This document shows, in pieces, positions 11,694 through 22,025 of a DNA stretch of 64,000 bases. The notes below the pieces were generated by a model. It searched no databases, was not told the DNA's origin, and worked only from the letters and a program-made list of their open reading frames with translations. The translations under genes and the position numbers were made by a program. The first letter of the stretch is position 1. Each line of letters opens with the position of its first letter. Source of the stretch: Siniperca chuatsi (taxonomy: Eukaryota; Chordata; Actinopteri; Centrarchiformes; Sinipercidae); assembly GCF_020085105.1 (NCBI RefSeq), contig NC_058046.1:26482175-26546174 (forward strand), given 5' to 3'.

Positions 11694-13002
11694 TTAAATC
11701 TGAAAACTCTCCCATGTTTTGCAAGAATCTGGCTTCTCATCTGTGTGGATTCTCATGTGAGTTTTCAGTGCAGACGTGTCATTGAATCTTTTACTACAAG
11801 TCTTGCAATAGTATGGTTTCTCATTAGTGTGGGCTCTTCTCATGTGGACCACCAAGCCACCACCACATCTGAAAGTTTTCCCACATTTTTTGCAAATATA
11901 TGGCTTTTCATCTGTATGGATTCGTATATGAGTGTTCAGTGCTGATGTCTGACTGAATCTTTTCCCGCAGATCTTGCAAAGGTACGGCTTCTCACCTGTG
12001 TGGACTCTCATGTGGACTTTCAAGACATTGCTAGCTCTGAAACCTTTCCCACATGTTTTGCAAAAATATGGCTTCTCGCCTGTGTGGATTCGCATATGCG
12101 TTTTCAGTACTGACATGTAACCAAATCTTTTCCCACAGGTCTTACAAAGGTACGGCTTCTCACCTGTGTGGACGCTCTGGTGTCTCTGCAATTTTGACTT
12201 ATGCTTAAAACCTTTTCCACATGTGTCACATTTGAAAGAATTTTCACCTGTGTGAGGATTATGGTGAATCTTCAACATGGTTTGGTTGCATCCATTGTTT
12301 GTGTGATTTCTGCTTTTGTGATTTATTTTCTTTAGTTCTGGTTCTGCATCTTTAGTTGATCCTGAGTCTCCATGCTTGCCTCCTTTCTGATCTTGGCTCT
12401 CAGCTACATGAGAGTTGTGAGAGATGAGCTGCTGGTCCCTGTTTGGTTCTGGTTCACTGTGGTCACTTTCCTCATCAGTAGGAGTCAACATAAAGGCATC
12501 AGTCTCCTGCTTCAGTACAAGCTGCTCTCCCTCCTGACTGGTGCAGAGTTCCTCCTGTTCCTCTTTAATCTGTGGAGGCTCTGGGTCCTCTTGGTCCAGA
12601 CTGGAGTTCCTCTCCTGAATACAGAGCTGCTGGTCAGCCAGAACCTCCTCCTCCGTACAGACATGTTGCTGTGGGAGCTCTGGAGGGACAGAGAACAAAA
12701 GGAGTGTGATACTACTGTGATGGTGAAGAAAAACATGCAGACATGAGAGCAATTTAGTACCAGTATTCACTTAAACAATTTTAATTATATATACACAGTT
12801 GTGTTATTAAAATAATGAAGTTTTACACACCTATCCTGTGTAACTTTATTTCGGGTTTCCAAAAGATATCCAGCAGTCTGCGCTGACGATCGATCTCTTC
12901 CTCGTACTCGACGATAGTTTTTTTAAAAACTCCGAATATTTCTTCAGCAGCAGCAGTTAGTCGCTTGTTGACAAACTCTCTCAAACACTCAACTGAAGAC
13001 AT
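11694..13002 (-). CDS. Z4: two-exon C2H2 zinc-finger protein, 6 fingers, truncated C-terminus
   Basis: Exon 1 is 12831-13002 and exon 2 is 11694-12679, giving 385 residues. Six complete fingers have heptamers HKSKLQR, YMSVLKT, ASNVLKV, QTSALNT, CGGGLVV and DTSALKT; finger 5 has the longer His-x4-His spacing. The reading frame then ends inside a seventh finger (DSCKTWESFQI). A frame-disrupting deletion is apparent, because remains of the usual terminal finger (RKRFNDASHL-like) lie downstream at about 11570-11660. The six-finger protein could still function. Finger 2 is identical in helix to Z13 finger 2, and finger 4 to Z5 finger 4. Confidence 0.9.
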
Positions 13003-13157
13003 TGTTGCTTAATTACAAATGAAATCATTCGCTGCGCTGCGACTACAATATCGTCTTCCAGCTAATTCACTACATGCATGCAGCTAACGCTCGCGGTGGT
13101 GTTGTTTACTTCCGCTGGATGTCACACTGTTAAGTTCCGACAGTGGAAGTGCGGGAG
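13003..13157 (-). promoter_or_regulatory. Promoter block of Z4, cut short by inserted DNA
   Basis: The ACTTCCGCTGG...GTTAAGTTCCGACAGTGG block is present at 13107-13157. The family homology stops abruptly after AAGTGCGGGAG, where LINE-bearing DNA begins. The more distal upstream sequence seen in Z3 and Z9 is therefore missing. Confidence 0.6.
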
Positions 13158-13399
13158 GGGATAAACTGCCATAGTTAATGTAAAATAAGATGGAGTAAAA
13201 ATAAGATGAGAATAGAATACGTGCATCTTCACATGAAAATAGACATAGAATGATAACATTGTAATTGTAACATAAAAATGATGAATGCATAACAGGTGGG
13301 AAATAAAACCCGCTAAATAACAATAATACAAATAAATGAATAAAAATTAAGTTAAACAGTGGAATACATAAAATCTAGTAACATACAGCATTTTAGAAG

Positions 13400-15130
13400 A
13401 AGTGCAGCAGTGCATAAATGCGAAGCTCTTTGCTTCGCATTTATGCACTGCTAGAGTTTCGTGCCTGATTGAGGAAAGTCATATCCCGTTAAAGGCTAAA
13501 GTGAAAAAACTTTTGAGCTTTCTTTTAAAAATATTTAACGAGATGGCGTCCCTGATATATATAGGTAGTGTGTTCCATAGCATCGGCTGTTGCTGGGAAC
13601 CTCCAATAAACCAGCAGCAGACAATCGCAGTGTTCTTGAAGGCAAGTAGTGAACAAGAGAGTTAGCAATGTAGCTTGGTCCTAGCCCATTAAGGGCTTTG
13701 TATGTAATGGAAGGACCTTAAAATGAATTCTAAATGTTACAGGAAGCCAGTTCAGAGCAGCTAAAACTGGACAAATGTGCTGTCTCCTCGTCATTCTGGT
13801 TAATAGCCGAGCTGCAGAGTTTTGAATGAGCTTAAGTCTCTGTGTTTTTTTTTTCGGGAGCCAGTAAAAAGTGCATTACAGTAATCGCAGCATTTCATTT
13901 TTGATTTATAAATGGTCGTACTTTTTAAGGTGGAAAAATCATGTTTTCGTCACCTAGTTAATGTGGAACTTGAAGCTTAGATCTGAATCTAGGATAACAC
14001 CAACACTTGTAACCTCAGGCTTAATCCAGGCAGTCAGTTTCCCCAGAAATTTAAACAGTATTTAGCTTTTTGTTTAAGGGCCGACTAGTAGGATTTCAGT
14101 TTTGTCCTCATTTAACTTTAAGAAATTATTGCTCATCCATTTATGTATTGCCAAAAGACTGGTAGTAATGGAGTTTATAGCTGCAGCATCATTTGGTTCA
14201 GCAGAGATGTACAGGCGCGTGTCATCCGCATAACTATGGAAACATACATTGTACTCTCTAATGATGTCACCAAGTGGCAGTATGTATCATTAGAATAGTA
14301 ATAGACCAAGGCACCTCCCTTGTGCAACCCCAAAACAGATGTCATATTTCTCAGACACATGATCTCCAAGACTGACATAAAACTTCCTCCCTTTGATGTA
14401 TGTTTTCCAACTTTTCAAGACGATTAAGATATCATGGTCAATCGTATCAAACATAGGTCTAAGAGGACAAGAATTGAGACCTTATTTTCATCAGAACTTA
14501 GTCTGAGGTTGCTGATTATGTTAGTAACAGCAGTTTCAGTGCCTTGGTATGTTCAAAAGCCTGATTGAAATTCCTCCTGGATATTATTTTCTTTAACAAA
14601 GGAGTTTATTTGCACTGAAACTATCTTTTCATGTATCTTACTAATGAACTGGATATCGGCCTATAGCTGGTGAGTGCATTACCAGTGTAGGTTGGGATTC
14701 TTTAGTAAGGGTTTTATAATAGCTGTTTTGAAGGCATCTGGGTAGAAATGTATTCATAATCATCAGGATATGACTAGAAACACCATCAAACACCCGCTTA
14801 AAAAATGCTGTAGGTACACGGTCAATACATGAGGTGGAGGAGTTACACTCAGTGACAGATTTGTAAAGCTCAGTTAATGTAATACAGGTGAATTTTCCAT
14901 CTGTTTTACAGGGTGTGCTGAGGTCATCTGTGTTTACATCAGCAGCAGTACTGACTCTAATTGAAGTTATTTTGTTATGAAAAAACAATGCAAGTTCTTC
15001 ACAATTTGAAGCAGAGAACTGCGGATGGGTGGGAGCAGTGTGGAGGTCTCCCATCCAAGTACTAGCCAAGCATACACCTGCTTAGTTTCAAGCATTTAGC
15101 AGAAACAGGGTATATGTTGGTACGGCTGTG
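13400..15130 (-). mobile_element. LINE fragment (L2/Rex1-like reverse transcriptase)
   Basis: Read on the minus strand, 14641-15069 gives an RT N-terminal region (SSTSCIDRVPTAFFKRVFDGV), and about 14200-14250 gives FHSYADDTRLYIS with the YADD catalytic motif. Further left, SNNFLKLNEDKTEILLVG can be read. The frame is broken several times, so the copy is inactive. The clade assignment to L2/CR1/Rex1 is by motif style only. It lies between the divergent genes Z4 and Z5. Confidence 0.75.
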
Positions 15131-15768
15131 TATGGCCTGCTTATGTTTTGAGGGATAATATATATTTATTTAGACTTCTTTGGGTGTCGTTAAAATGAAA
15201 AGTGGTGACAGTTGGCCCTCAAAATGGTGATTTACAGTGTAATAGTGTGTTAAAACCAACAATTATGCTTTTAGATATGATTGTTTTGTTATTTTTTTAC
15301 TGTATAATTACTGTATTATGACTATTATTTCAATGAATTAGGATAATTTTACTAATCGTTATTGATACTATTTACTTACTTACTATTTGCCTGTTATTCT
15401 GATTGTTATTAGTTATTAGTATGATATTGATAACATGGCTGAAAAATAATGTTTAATACTGCTATGGTACCATAGTAGTGTTAGTAATTGCAGTTTTATG
15501 GGTAGGCCTACTCATTGAAAGTGTGATCCCTAAAATGGAGGAAGACGGGACAACACTGCATCTCCCAACTCTGTTTGCAGGTTGCCCCCTGAATACTTCT
15601 TTCACCACTTCTATATCTGTATAGTCTATATCTGTCTATGTATCTGCGAAGTAACAAAAAACACGTCTGTCAGTTAAAAGTAGTAGAGCAGAGTATCAAA
15701 GCGAGGTGGATGTACATCCTTCCTACTGATACTCAACACACAAGTTGGAATAAAATGCCCTCAGTTGA
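15131..15768. other. Intergenic, partly duplicated near 62870-63110
   Basis: No gene. The AT-rich stretch 15270-15500 resembles 62870-63110 (both begin TTAGATATGATTGTTTT), which indicates a duplicated flank. Positions 15650-15768 begin the upstream homology of Z5. Confidence 0.5.
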
Positions 15769-15941
15769 AAGCGGAACATAAAGCTCCCGCACTTCCACTG
15801 TCGGAACTTAACAGTGTGACATCCAGCGGAAGTAAACAACACAAGCGCTAGTAGCGTTAGCTGCATGTATATGTTGAATTAGCTGGAAGACGATATTGTA
15901 GTCGTTGCGCAGATAATTATTTAATTTGTAATTAAGCAACA
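15769..15941 (+). promoter_or_regulatory. Promoter block of Z5
   Basis: The block contains CGCACTTCCACTGTCGGAAC, then GTGACATCCAGCGGAAGT and the run to the ATG at 15942. It is the same conserved ETS-site block as in Z3, in plus orientation. Z4 and Z5 are thus a divergent pair whose upstream regions have been pushed about 2.6 kb apart. Confidence 0.6.
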
Positions 15942-16914
15942 ATGTCTTCAGTCGAGTATTTGAGAGAGTTTGTCAACGAGCGACTAACTGCTGCTGCTGA
16001 AGAAATATTCGGAGTTTTTAAAAAAACTATCTTCGAGTACGAGGAAGAGATCGATCGTCAGCGCAGACTGCTGGATATCTTTTGGAAACCCGAAATAAAG
16101 TTACACAGGATAGGTGTGTAAAATTTAATAATATTTTAATAACAGAGGAATCGATTTATATATAATCCAATTTGTTTAAGTGAATAACGTTACTTGTTAC
16201 TTTTTTTCTCATTTTTATTTTATTTTTATTTATTTATTTAAAGAAAGGGGGGAACAATGCATATTAATGAACATTTACACAAATGTAAATATGCCAGATT
16301 ATAGCCTAAGGCTAATTTCCATCTGCAGACCCCCTGGCAGGTTAACAGAAAGATAAGAACATACAGTACACTTCAGTTGGACAGAGACAGGAAAACAAGG
16401 TTTTATCGTGTTAGTACAACTACAAACATTCAACAGAAAACAAGTCGAAGGGTCACAGACAACAGTTAAGACACATATCTGTATTGCACAAGCCCTTCTA
16501 CTGCAGTGTCCTATTGCACACACCCTTACATTGCACTGATCCTTATTGCACACACCCTCATATTGCACTGATCCCTATTGCACTGATCCCTATTGCACTG
16601 ATCCCTATTGCACTGATCCCTATTGCACTGATCCCTATTGCACACACCCTTATATTGCACTGATCCCTATTGCACACACTCTTGCATTGCACCGATTCCT
16701 ATTGCACATGAGGTATTTATTTAAATCCTTTGTGGATGTAACACAGTCCAGAGGCGCAATGTAGTTGCATCTACATTTAACCTCTTAATTGAGGTTTCTT
16801 TTTTTTTCTTCTTTTTTTATTGACAGACAGATGTACAGACTATAATAGTGCAGTGACCAACAATCTAGTAGTTCCATAATTCCAGAAGTGAAATAAAAAT
16901 GTGTAAATGTATAG

Positions 16915-16956
<42 letters not shown>

Positions 16957-18433
16957 GCCCATTTATTACCATTGTCATCACCATTACCATCACTCACCCA
17001 CCATCACTATGGTGGGTGAGTGATGGTACCGCATCTTTTCGGTACCTATGTTCTCCTATTCTTTTTTTTTTATTTTTTATTGTATGTTATGTGTAGTGTC
17101 TAAGGTGCATTAAAAGAAGGGGGACATTGTGCAGGTGTGCCAACCTGGGACAGAGCTGCTGTCCCAGTGAACCACTTCTCGCCTGTCCCCCGTGCCTGAG
17201 TGTTTGTGAGGTTTTTCAATGTATGGGGGGGGGGGTTGGAAATAATCCAATGGTTTAAATATAGTGGTATTGACAACCAGGTTAGTTATTCCAAAATAAT
17301 AATAATAATAAAAATAATAATAATAATAATGATGATGATGCTGTTGATAATAAATAAAACAATAATGACAATAATAGCAATCATAACATTAACATAACGT
17401 TACTTGTTACTAATTTGCTCGCATATCTGTATTTTTTCTTCACCATCGAAGTAGTATGATGCTCCTTTTGTTCTCTGTCCCTCCAGAGCTCCCACAGCAA
17501 CATGTCTGTACGGAGGAGGAGGTTCTGGCTGACCAGCAGCTCTGTATTCAGGAGAGGAACTCCAGTCTGGACCAAGAGGACCCAGAGCCTCCACAGATTA
17601 AAGAGGAACAGGAGGAACTCTGCACCAGTCAGGAGGGAGAGCAGCTTGTACTGAAGCAGGAGACTGATGCCTTTATGTTGACTCCTACTGATGAGGAAAG
17701 TGACCACAGTGAACCAGAACCAAACAGGGACCAGCAGCTCGTCTCTCACAACTCTCATGCAGCTGAGCGCCAAGATCAGAAAGGAGGCAAGCATGGAGAC
17801 TCAGGATCAACTAAAGTTGCAGAGCCAAAACAAATGAATCAACATCACAAAAGTGAAAGTCATAGTAACAATGTATACAACTCTACCATGTCAGAGATTC
17901 CCAGTAATACTCTCACGGGTAAAAAATCTTTAATTTGTGACACTTGTGGGAAAGATTTTAAGTACAAGTCAAGATTGCAGACACACCTGAGAAGCCACAC
18001 AGGTGAGAAGCCATATTCTTGCAAAACATGTGGGGTGGCTTTCAAACATAGTAGTCATTTGATAGTCCACATGAGAACAGCTCACAGTGGTGAGAGACCA
18101 TATTTTTGCAACACCTGTGGGAAACAATTTCCTATCAGGTCAAGCTTGAAAGACCACATAAGAATCCACACAGGTGAGAAGCCGTACCTATGCAACACCT
18201 GTGGGAAAAGATTTTGTCAAACATCAGCATTGAACACTCATACAAGAATCCACACAGGTGAAAAGCCATATTCATGCAAAACATGTGGGAAAGATTTCAG
18301 ATTTAGTAGTACATTGACAGGCCACATGAGAACCCACACAGGTGAGAAGCCGTACCTTTGCAAGACCTGCGGGAAAAGATTTTTTTATGCGTCTCATTTG
18401 ACAAGGCATATAAAACTGCATACAGACAAGTAG
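15942..18433 (+). CDS. Z5: two-exon C2H2 zinc-finger protein, 6 fingers
   Basis: Exon 1 is 15942-16113 and exon 2 is 17487-18433, giving 372 residues. Exon 1 encodes [20 protein letters not shown] and the donor is GGATAG|GTGTGT. The intron is 1.37 kb because of an insertion flanked by a 17-bp target duplication; paralogue introns are mostly about 110-180 bp. Six complete fingers carry heptamers YKSRLQT, HSSHLIV, IRSSLKD, QTSALNT, FSSTLTG and YASHLTR; finger 2 has His-x4-His spacing (HMRTAH). It ends HTDK-stop. Finger-like sequence continues in frame after the stop. The likely role is nuclear DNA binding; the target is unknown. Confidence 0.92.
16505..16712. repeat. 15-bp minisatellite
   Basis: The unit TATTGCACTGATCCC repeats exactly five times at 16561-16635. 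Degenerate units with CACACACCC variants flank it on both sides. Confidence 0.9.
16917..16956. repeat. GT/TA microsatellite
   Basis: A GT run passes directly into a TA run inside the element in the Z5 intron. Confidence 0.85.
16986..17027. repeat. Perfect 19-bp hairpin with 4-nt loop
   Basis: ACCATCACTCACCCACCAT at 16986-17004 is followed by loop CACT and its exact reverse complement at 17009-17027. It lies within the inserted element of the Z5 intron. Confidence 0.9.
17275..17393. repeat. AAT-rich imperfect trinucleotide repeat
   Basis: AATAATAAT units pass into GATGATGAT and irregular AAT-like sequence at the right end of the Z5 intron insertion. Confidence 0.8.
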
Positions 18434-18664
18434 CCTTGTATTTGCAAAATATGTGGGAGACGATTCAGTTCTAGGGGTTTGTGGTCAATACACAAAATAA
18501 CTCAAAGTGAGAAGCCACATAACTGCAGCACTTGTGGCAAAAGTTTTACTCAAATCACATACTTGAAAAAACACCTGAAGATCAATATACACAGGAGAAA
18601 CCATCGAGCTGAAACTCCTGTGGAGACGTGTTCACCTACTGAATGTAATACACTTTTGCAATAG
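18434..18664 (+). pseudogene. Relic terminal fingers after the Z5 stop codon
   Basis: Directly after the UAG, in the same register at first, the sequence reads PCICKICGRRFSSRGLW and then PHNCSTCGKSFTQITYLKKH, ending in a tail RAETPVETCSP. Versions of this are found after the stop in Z3, Z6, Z11, Z12 and others. It is best read as two C-terminal fingers lost by an ancestral stop; stop-codon read-through is the alternative. Confidence 0.65.
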
Positions 18665-20044
18665 CTCCATCTCTGTAACTGAATGTAAAATGTTCTCCAT
18701 AAGATGGGATGTCACTTTCTTAGTGTAAGGTTCACCTTCATATGACTGTATTAGTTAAATTTAAGTTAGCAACAGTATTTCTTTGAAATAATTGTAATCT
18801 CCCAAATGGAGGCTGCTAAAGTAATTGTGTGATCTTGATGGCTGTATTATTTTTACTTTAAAGGCTATGTATACATATATATAAGATACAGTGGAGTAAT
18901 GGTGTCCTGAGCAGAGAATGACGTCACACTTTCTGTGTGTGTTATAATCCGATCTTGTCTGTTCTTTGTTTTGGTAGCCGATCAGGCTGCGTGTGCATGT
19001 GAAACTGTTGGCTTTGAGGAGAGCGATATAATGGCTGTTTGTTTTCTCATCTAATGCCGTGAATTAAGGATTTATTTTGACCAAATAAGAGTTGGTGATT
19101 GTTGAAACAGTGGAAAGACTAACAACAACATTTTTTGTGGGTTTTATTTTGTTTCTGTCCAGTTTGAATGAAGGGTGTTTTACGATAATCTGCGAGGTAA
19201 AATTACTGTTTTTCTCAGTGGAGTCTGGTGGGCCGTAGCGCCCAATTATTTTGGTCTGAGATGCTGGTGCTCTAGTGTGACATTTAGTGGCAATGAATAT
19301 TACATATAGAACCATTAGAGTTCAACAAGGACTTTAAATCTATCTACCTCAAGTTGTTTCATAGCTCTATATGAAGCCTCCTACACATCTTTGCAAGAAG
19401 TCAGATTTTACATTTGAGAATGGCTGACATCACTGTTTTATATTTCCATGTAAGAAGTCCTATTAAATGTGAAGTGCCTTCTTTTTTGCTATGTTTATAC
19501 ACTACCTCACTTATGTGTCTGACTGATAGGTGGTTTTTGTATGATGACATATGATAACCATATTTAATATGCTTTTGTATCCTTAGAATAATTTCACATC
19601 AACTTTTATATATTTTATTATCTTTTATAAGTTACCATGTCTCTATTTTTCACTTAAGTATGTATGGATGGACCCAAAGATTTCCCTGGTTAGCTGGAGG
19701 AAAGCTAGAAGAAGAACATTGGGTATCACTGTGACCATGTTTTTCACTCCGGACAAAGAATGTAGTACCCGCATAAATTACTTGACTCCATACTATACAC
19801 CTCTGTGTGCCTTATCTCAGGGCAGATTCTGGGTGGTACTCTGGTTCAACTCAGTCTGAACATGAGAGAAAATAAACCAGCTTTAACTAAGAATCGACTT
19901 GTGGCCTGATTGATTTCAACTTCATTGGATCCAAGATGAAAGAATCTCCCTTTCACTGACCAACAGACTAAAAGCAGATTGTTTTCTTATTAATGATTTA
20001 AAAGATTAATTGATTAGCAAAACAGTTGTAGGTTAATGCCTACG
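18665..20044. other. 3' flank of Z5 with a ~450-bp insertion
   Basis: Comparison with the flank of Z6 (24240-24400) shows extra sequence at about 18855-19310 beginning near CAGTGGAGTAATGGTGTCC; this looks like a non-autonomous repeat of unidentified family. At 19660-19780 a segment recurs at 24680-24800. No gene is supported. Confidence 0.45.
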
Positions 20045-20300
20045 TATCAACTAGAAACACAGATGCAAAACACAGAAAAGTCCTCACAAAATCAAGTCAC
20101 ACTAATAATGGATATAACTCTACCATGTTTAAGGTTCACTATAATATGTGCACAAGTAAAAAGTGTTTAATATGTGACACATGAGGAAGCTTTTAAGTAT
20201 AAGTCAAAATTGTAGAGACGCCAGAGAATCCACACAGGTGAGAAGCAGGAAAGGTTTCACTTCAGTAAAAAGATGTATAACCTCACAGTTGTGCAATATG
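20045..20300 (+). pseudogene. Relic zinc-finger fragment
   Basis: Linker remnants similar to 8115-8260 (CACAGAAAAGTCCTCACAAA) are followed by a finger remnant ending in a TGEK-like linker, with stops. It is the plus-strand counterpart of the relic at 7880-8275. Confidence 0.65.
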
Positions 20301-20384
20301 TGCGTACATTACAGTATGTTTGAGCAACAGCATTTCTCAGAACAATCGCAGTCTTCTATATCTCGGGAACCTCTGTTACTAATA

Positions 20385-20737
20385 CTAACTTTTATTGATA
20401 TTTATTCATACTTCTATTACTACTGTGCAATATCCACCGTCTCATTATAATCTTAATAGGCTACACTTAACAGTTCATGCACTATTTCTTAATACTTGTA
20501 TTATTACATTGTATTATACTGTACATACTTATCTTCAACTGGTAAATCCACTTTGTACTTTACACTTATTTTAATTTTATACTTATACCCACTTTGTACT
20601 TAATTTATCTGACCTGTATTATAGTGTATTATATTTTTTGCTTAGTACTTCTATTCCTGTGTGCACTGACGTGATGATGAGCTGCTGTAACAAAAGAGTT
20701 TCCCCTCAGGGATCAATAAAGTATTTCTGATTCTGAT
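20385..20737 (+). mobile_element. LINE 3' end
   Basis: The sequence TTTCCCCTCAGGGATCAATA then AAGTATTTCTGATTCTGAT is the same 3' end as in the LINE copies at 43319-44340 and 25424-26470. Only the 3' untranslated part is present, as in a 5'-truncated retroposed copy. Confidence 0.75.
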
Positions 20738-21852
20738 ATTGGTGTTATGTGACTGATTGTCATGTGGATAAGAGCATTTGCCAAATGTCATAAAAGGTCA
20801 TTTTTCAATATAGCAGTGTGTTGTGGTCTTTTATCAGTAGTTCTCCACCACCTTTTACCCCCAACAGCTACAGTTACAATATGTACTTTGCAGGTTAAGA
20901 TTTTAATAAAACTTATATTGAGCTCGTAAAATAAGACACATTGTTAAACTATCCAACAGGATGTAAAATAGGCAAAAAGTAGAGGAAAGTTAAGGGAAAC
21001 TTCACTTACAGTGCTGAGTGACATACCCTCCACTTTTTTCACCTCTTATTGTTGTGAAAGCCTGTTAGACATTGTGGGAGCATCTTTGATAAAGCCTTAA
21101 TGCTGTCTGAAACCCACTTTTGAATTTGTGAAACCTTTATTCTATTGTGAAAATGAAAAAAAGGAGCTATTTCAATGCTTTTTTCATGCCTAGACCACAT
21201 TGGACCAGGTTCAGATCGAAAACCACTATACCTAGACTTGTCAAATCTGGACTATATAATGCCTGAAAAGGCTAAACATTCTTACAAACACAATTTCAGA
21301 TTTGTGAAACCTTTATTCTATTTGTGAAAATGCAAAACAAGGGGTCAATTTCCTTGTTTTTTTTATATCTAGACCAAATTGGACCAGGTCCAACGTGCTT
21401 CACAGAGAGAGAAATAAAATACCACAGTGAATGATAAAATACATAAATGGCAAAAATAAGATAAAAAGTAATAACAACTTTACTTGAATATACTTATTTC
21501 TATTTTATGCTACTTTATATTTCTACTCCACAACATTTTGGAAGCCAATATTGAATTTTTCACTCCACTACATTTATTTGAGCAAACTTGCCTCTTGCAC
21601 ACATGTCCCAGCTGGAACTGCCGCCTCTCGAGGCATTAGTGGTATTGCAACACAGGACAGGCCAGGGCTAGCAGGTTAGCATGTTAATGTCAGGAGATAT
21701 CTCTGCAACACAATATATACAAGTATTTGACATGAAGTCATAACCGTTTCTTCTCCATATGCTGTTGATAAGGTTGGTTCATTTTTTTAATGGTTAAACT
21801 AAAATTATGGCCAAATCTTACAAACAAGTTTGAATAAAATACCATCATTTGA
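20738..21852. other. Intergenic
   Basis: No gene. Positions 20740-20990 match the repeated flanking block. Two tandem-like segments at about 21120-21240 and 21300-21390 share TTGTGAAACCTTTATTCTAT and TTGGACCAGGT. The distal upstream sequence of Z6 begins near 21770. Confidence 0.45.
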
Positions 21853-22025
21853 AAGCGGAACATAAAGCTCCCGCACTTCCACTGTCGGAACTTAACAGTG
21901 TGACATCCAGCGGAAGTAAACAACACAACCGCTAGTAGTGTTAGCTGCATGTATGTAGTGAATTAGCTGGAAGACGATATTGTAGTCGCAGCGCAGATAA
22001 TTATTTCATTTGCAATTAAGCAACA
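21853..22025 (+). promoter_or_regulatory. Promoter block of Z6
   Basis: This is the conserved block with CACTTCCACTGTCGGAAC and CCAGCGGAAGTAAACAAC, ending at the exon 1 ATG. Confidence 0.6.

Larger units (their letters stand above)
16201..17393 (-). mobile_element. Retroposed insertion in the Z5 intron
   Basis: ATAACGTTACTTGTTAC occurs at both 16184-16200 and 17394-17410, while paralogue introns (for example Z10) carry it once. This marks an insertion with a 17-bp target-site duplication, as made by LINE-type target-primed integration. The T-rich left end suggests the element lies on the minus strand with an A-rich 3' tail. The interior has no long reading frame, so the family was not determined. 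Confidence 0.65.

Noticed and set aside
13084-13331. Hydrophobic open frames upstream of Z4
   Set aside because: They overlap the conserved promoter block and AT-rich inserted DNA and have no family resemblance.
16546-16764. Small open frame with repeated YCTDP units
   Set aside because: It is a translation of the 15-bp minisatellite inside an inserted element.
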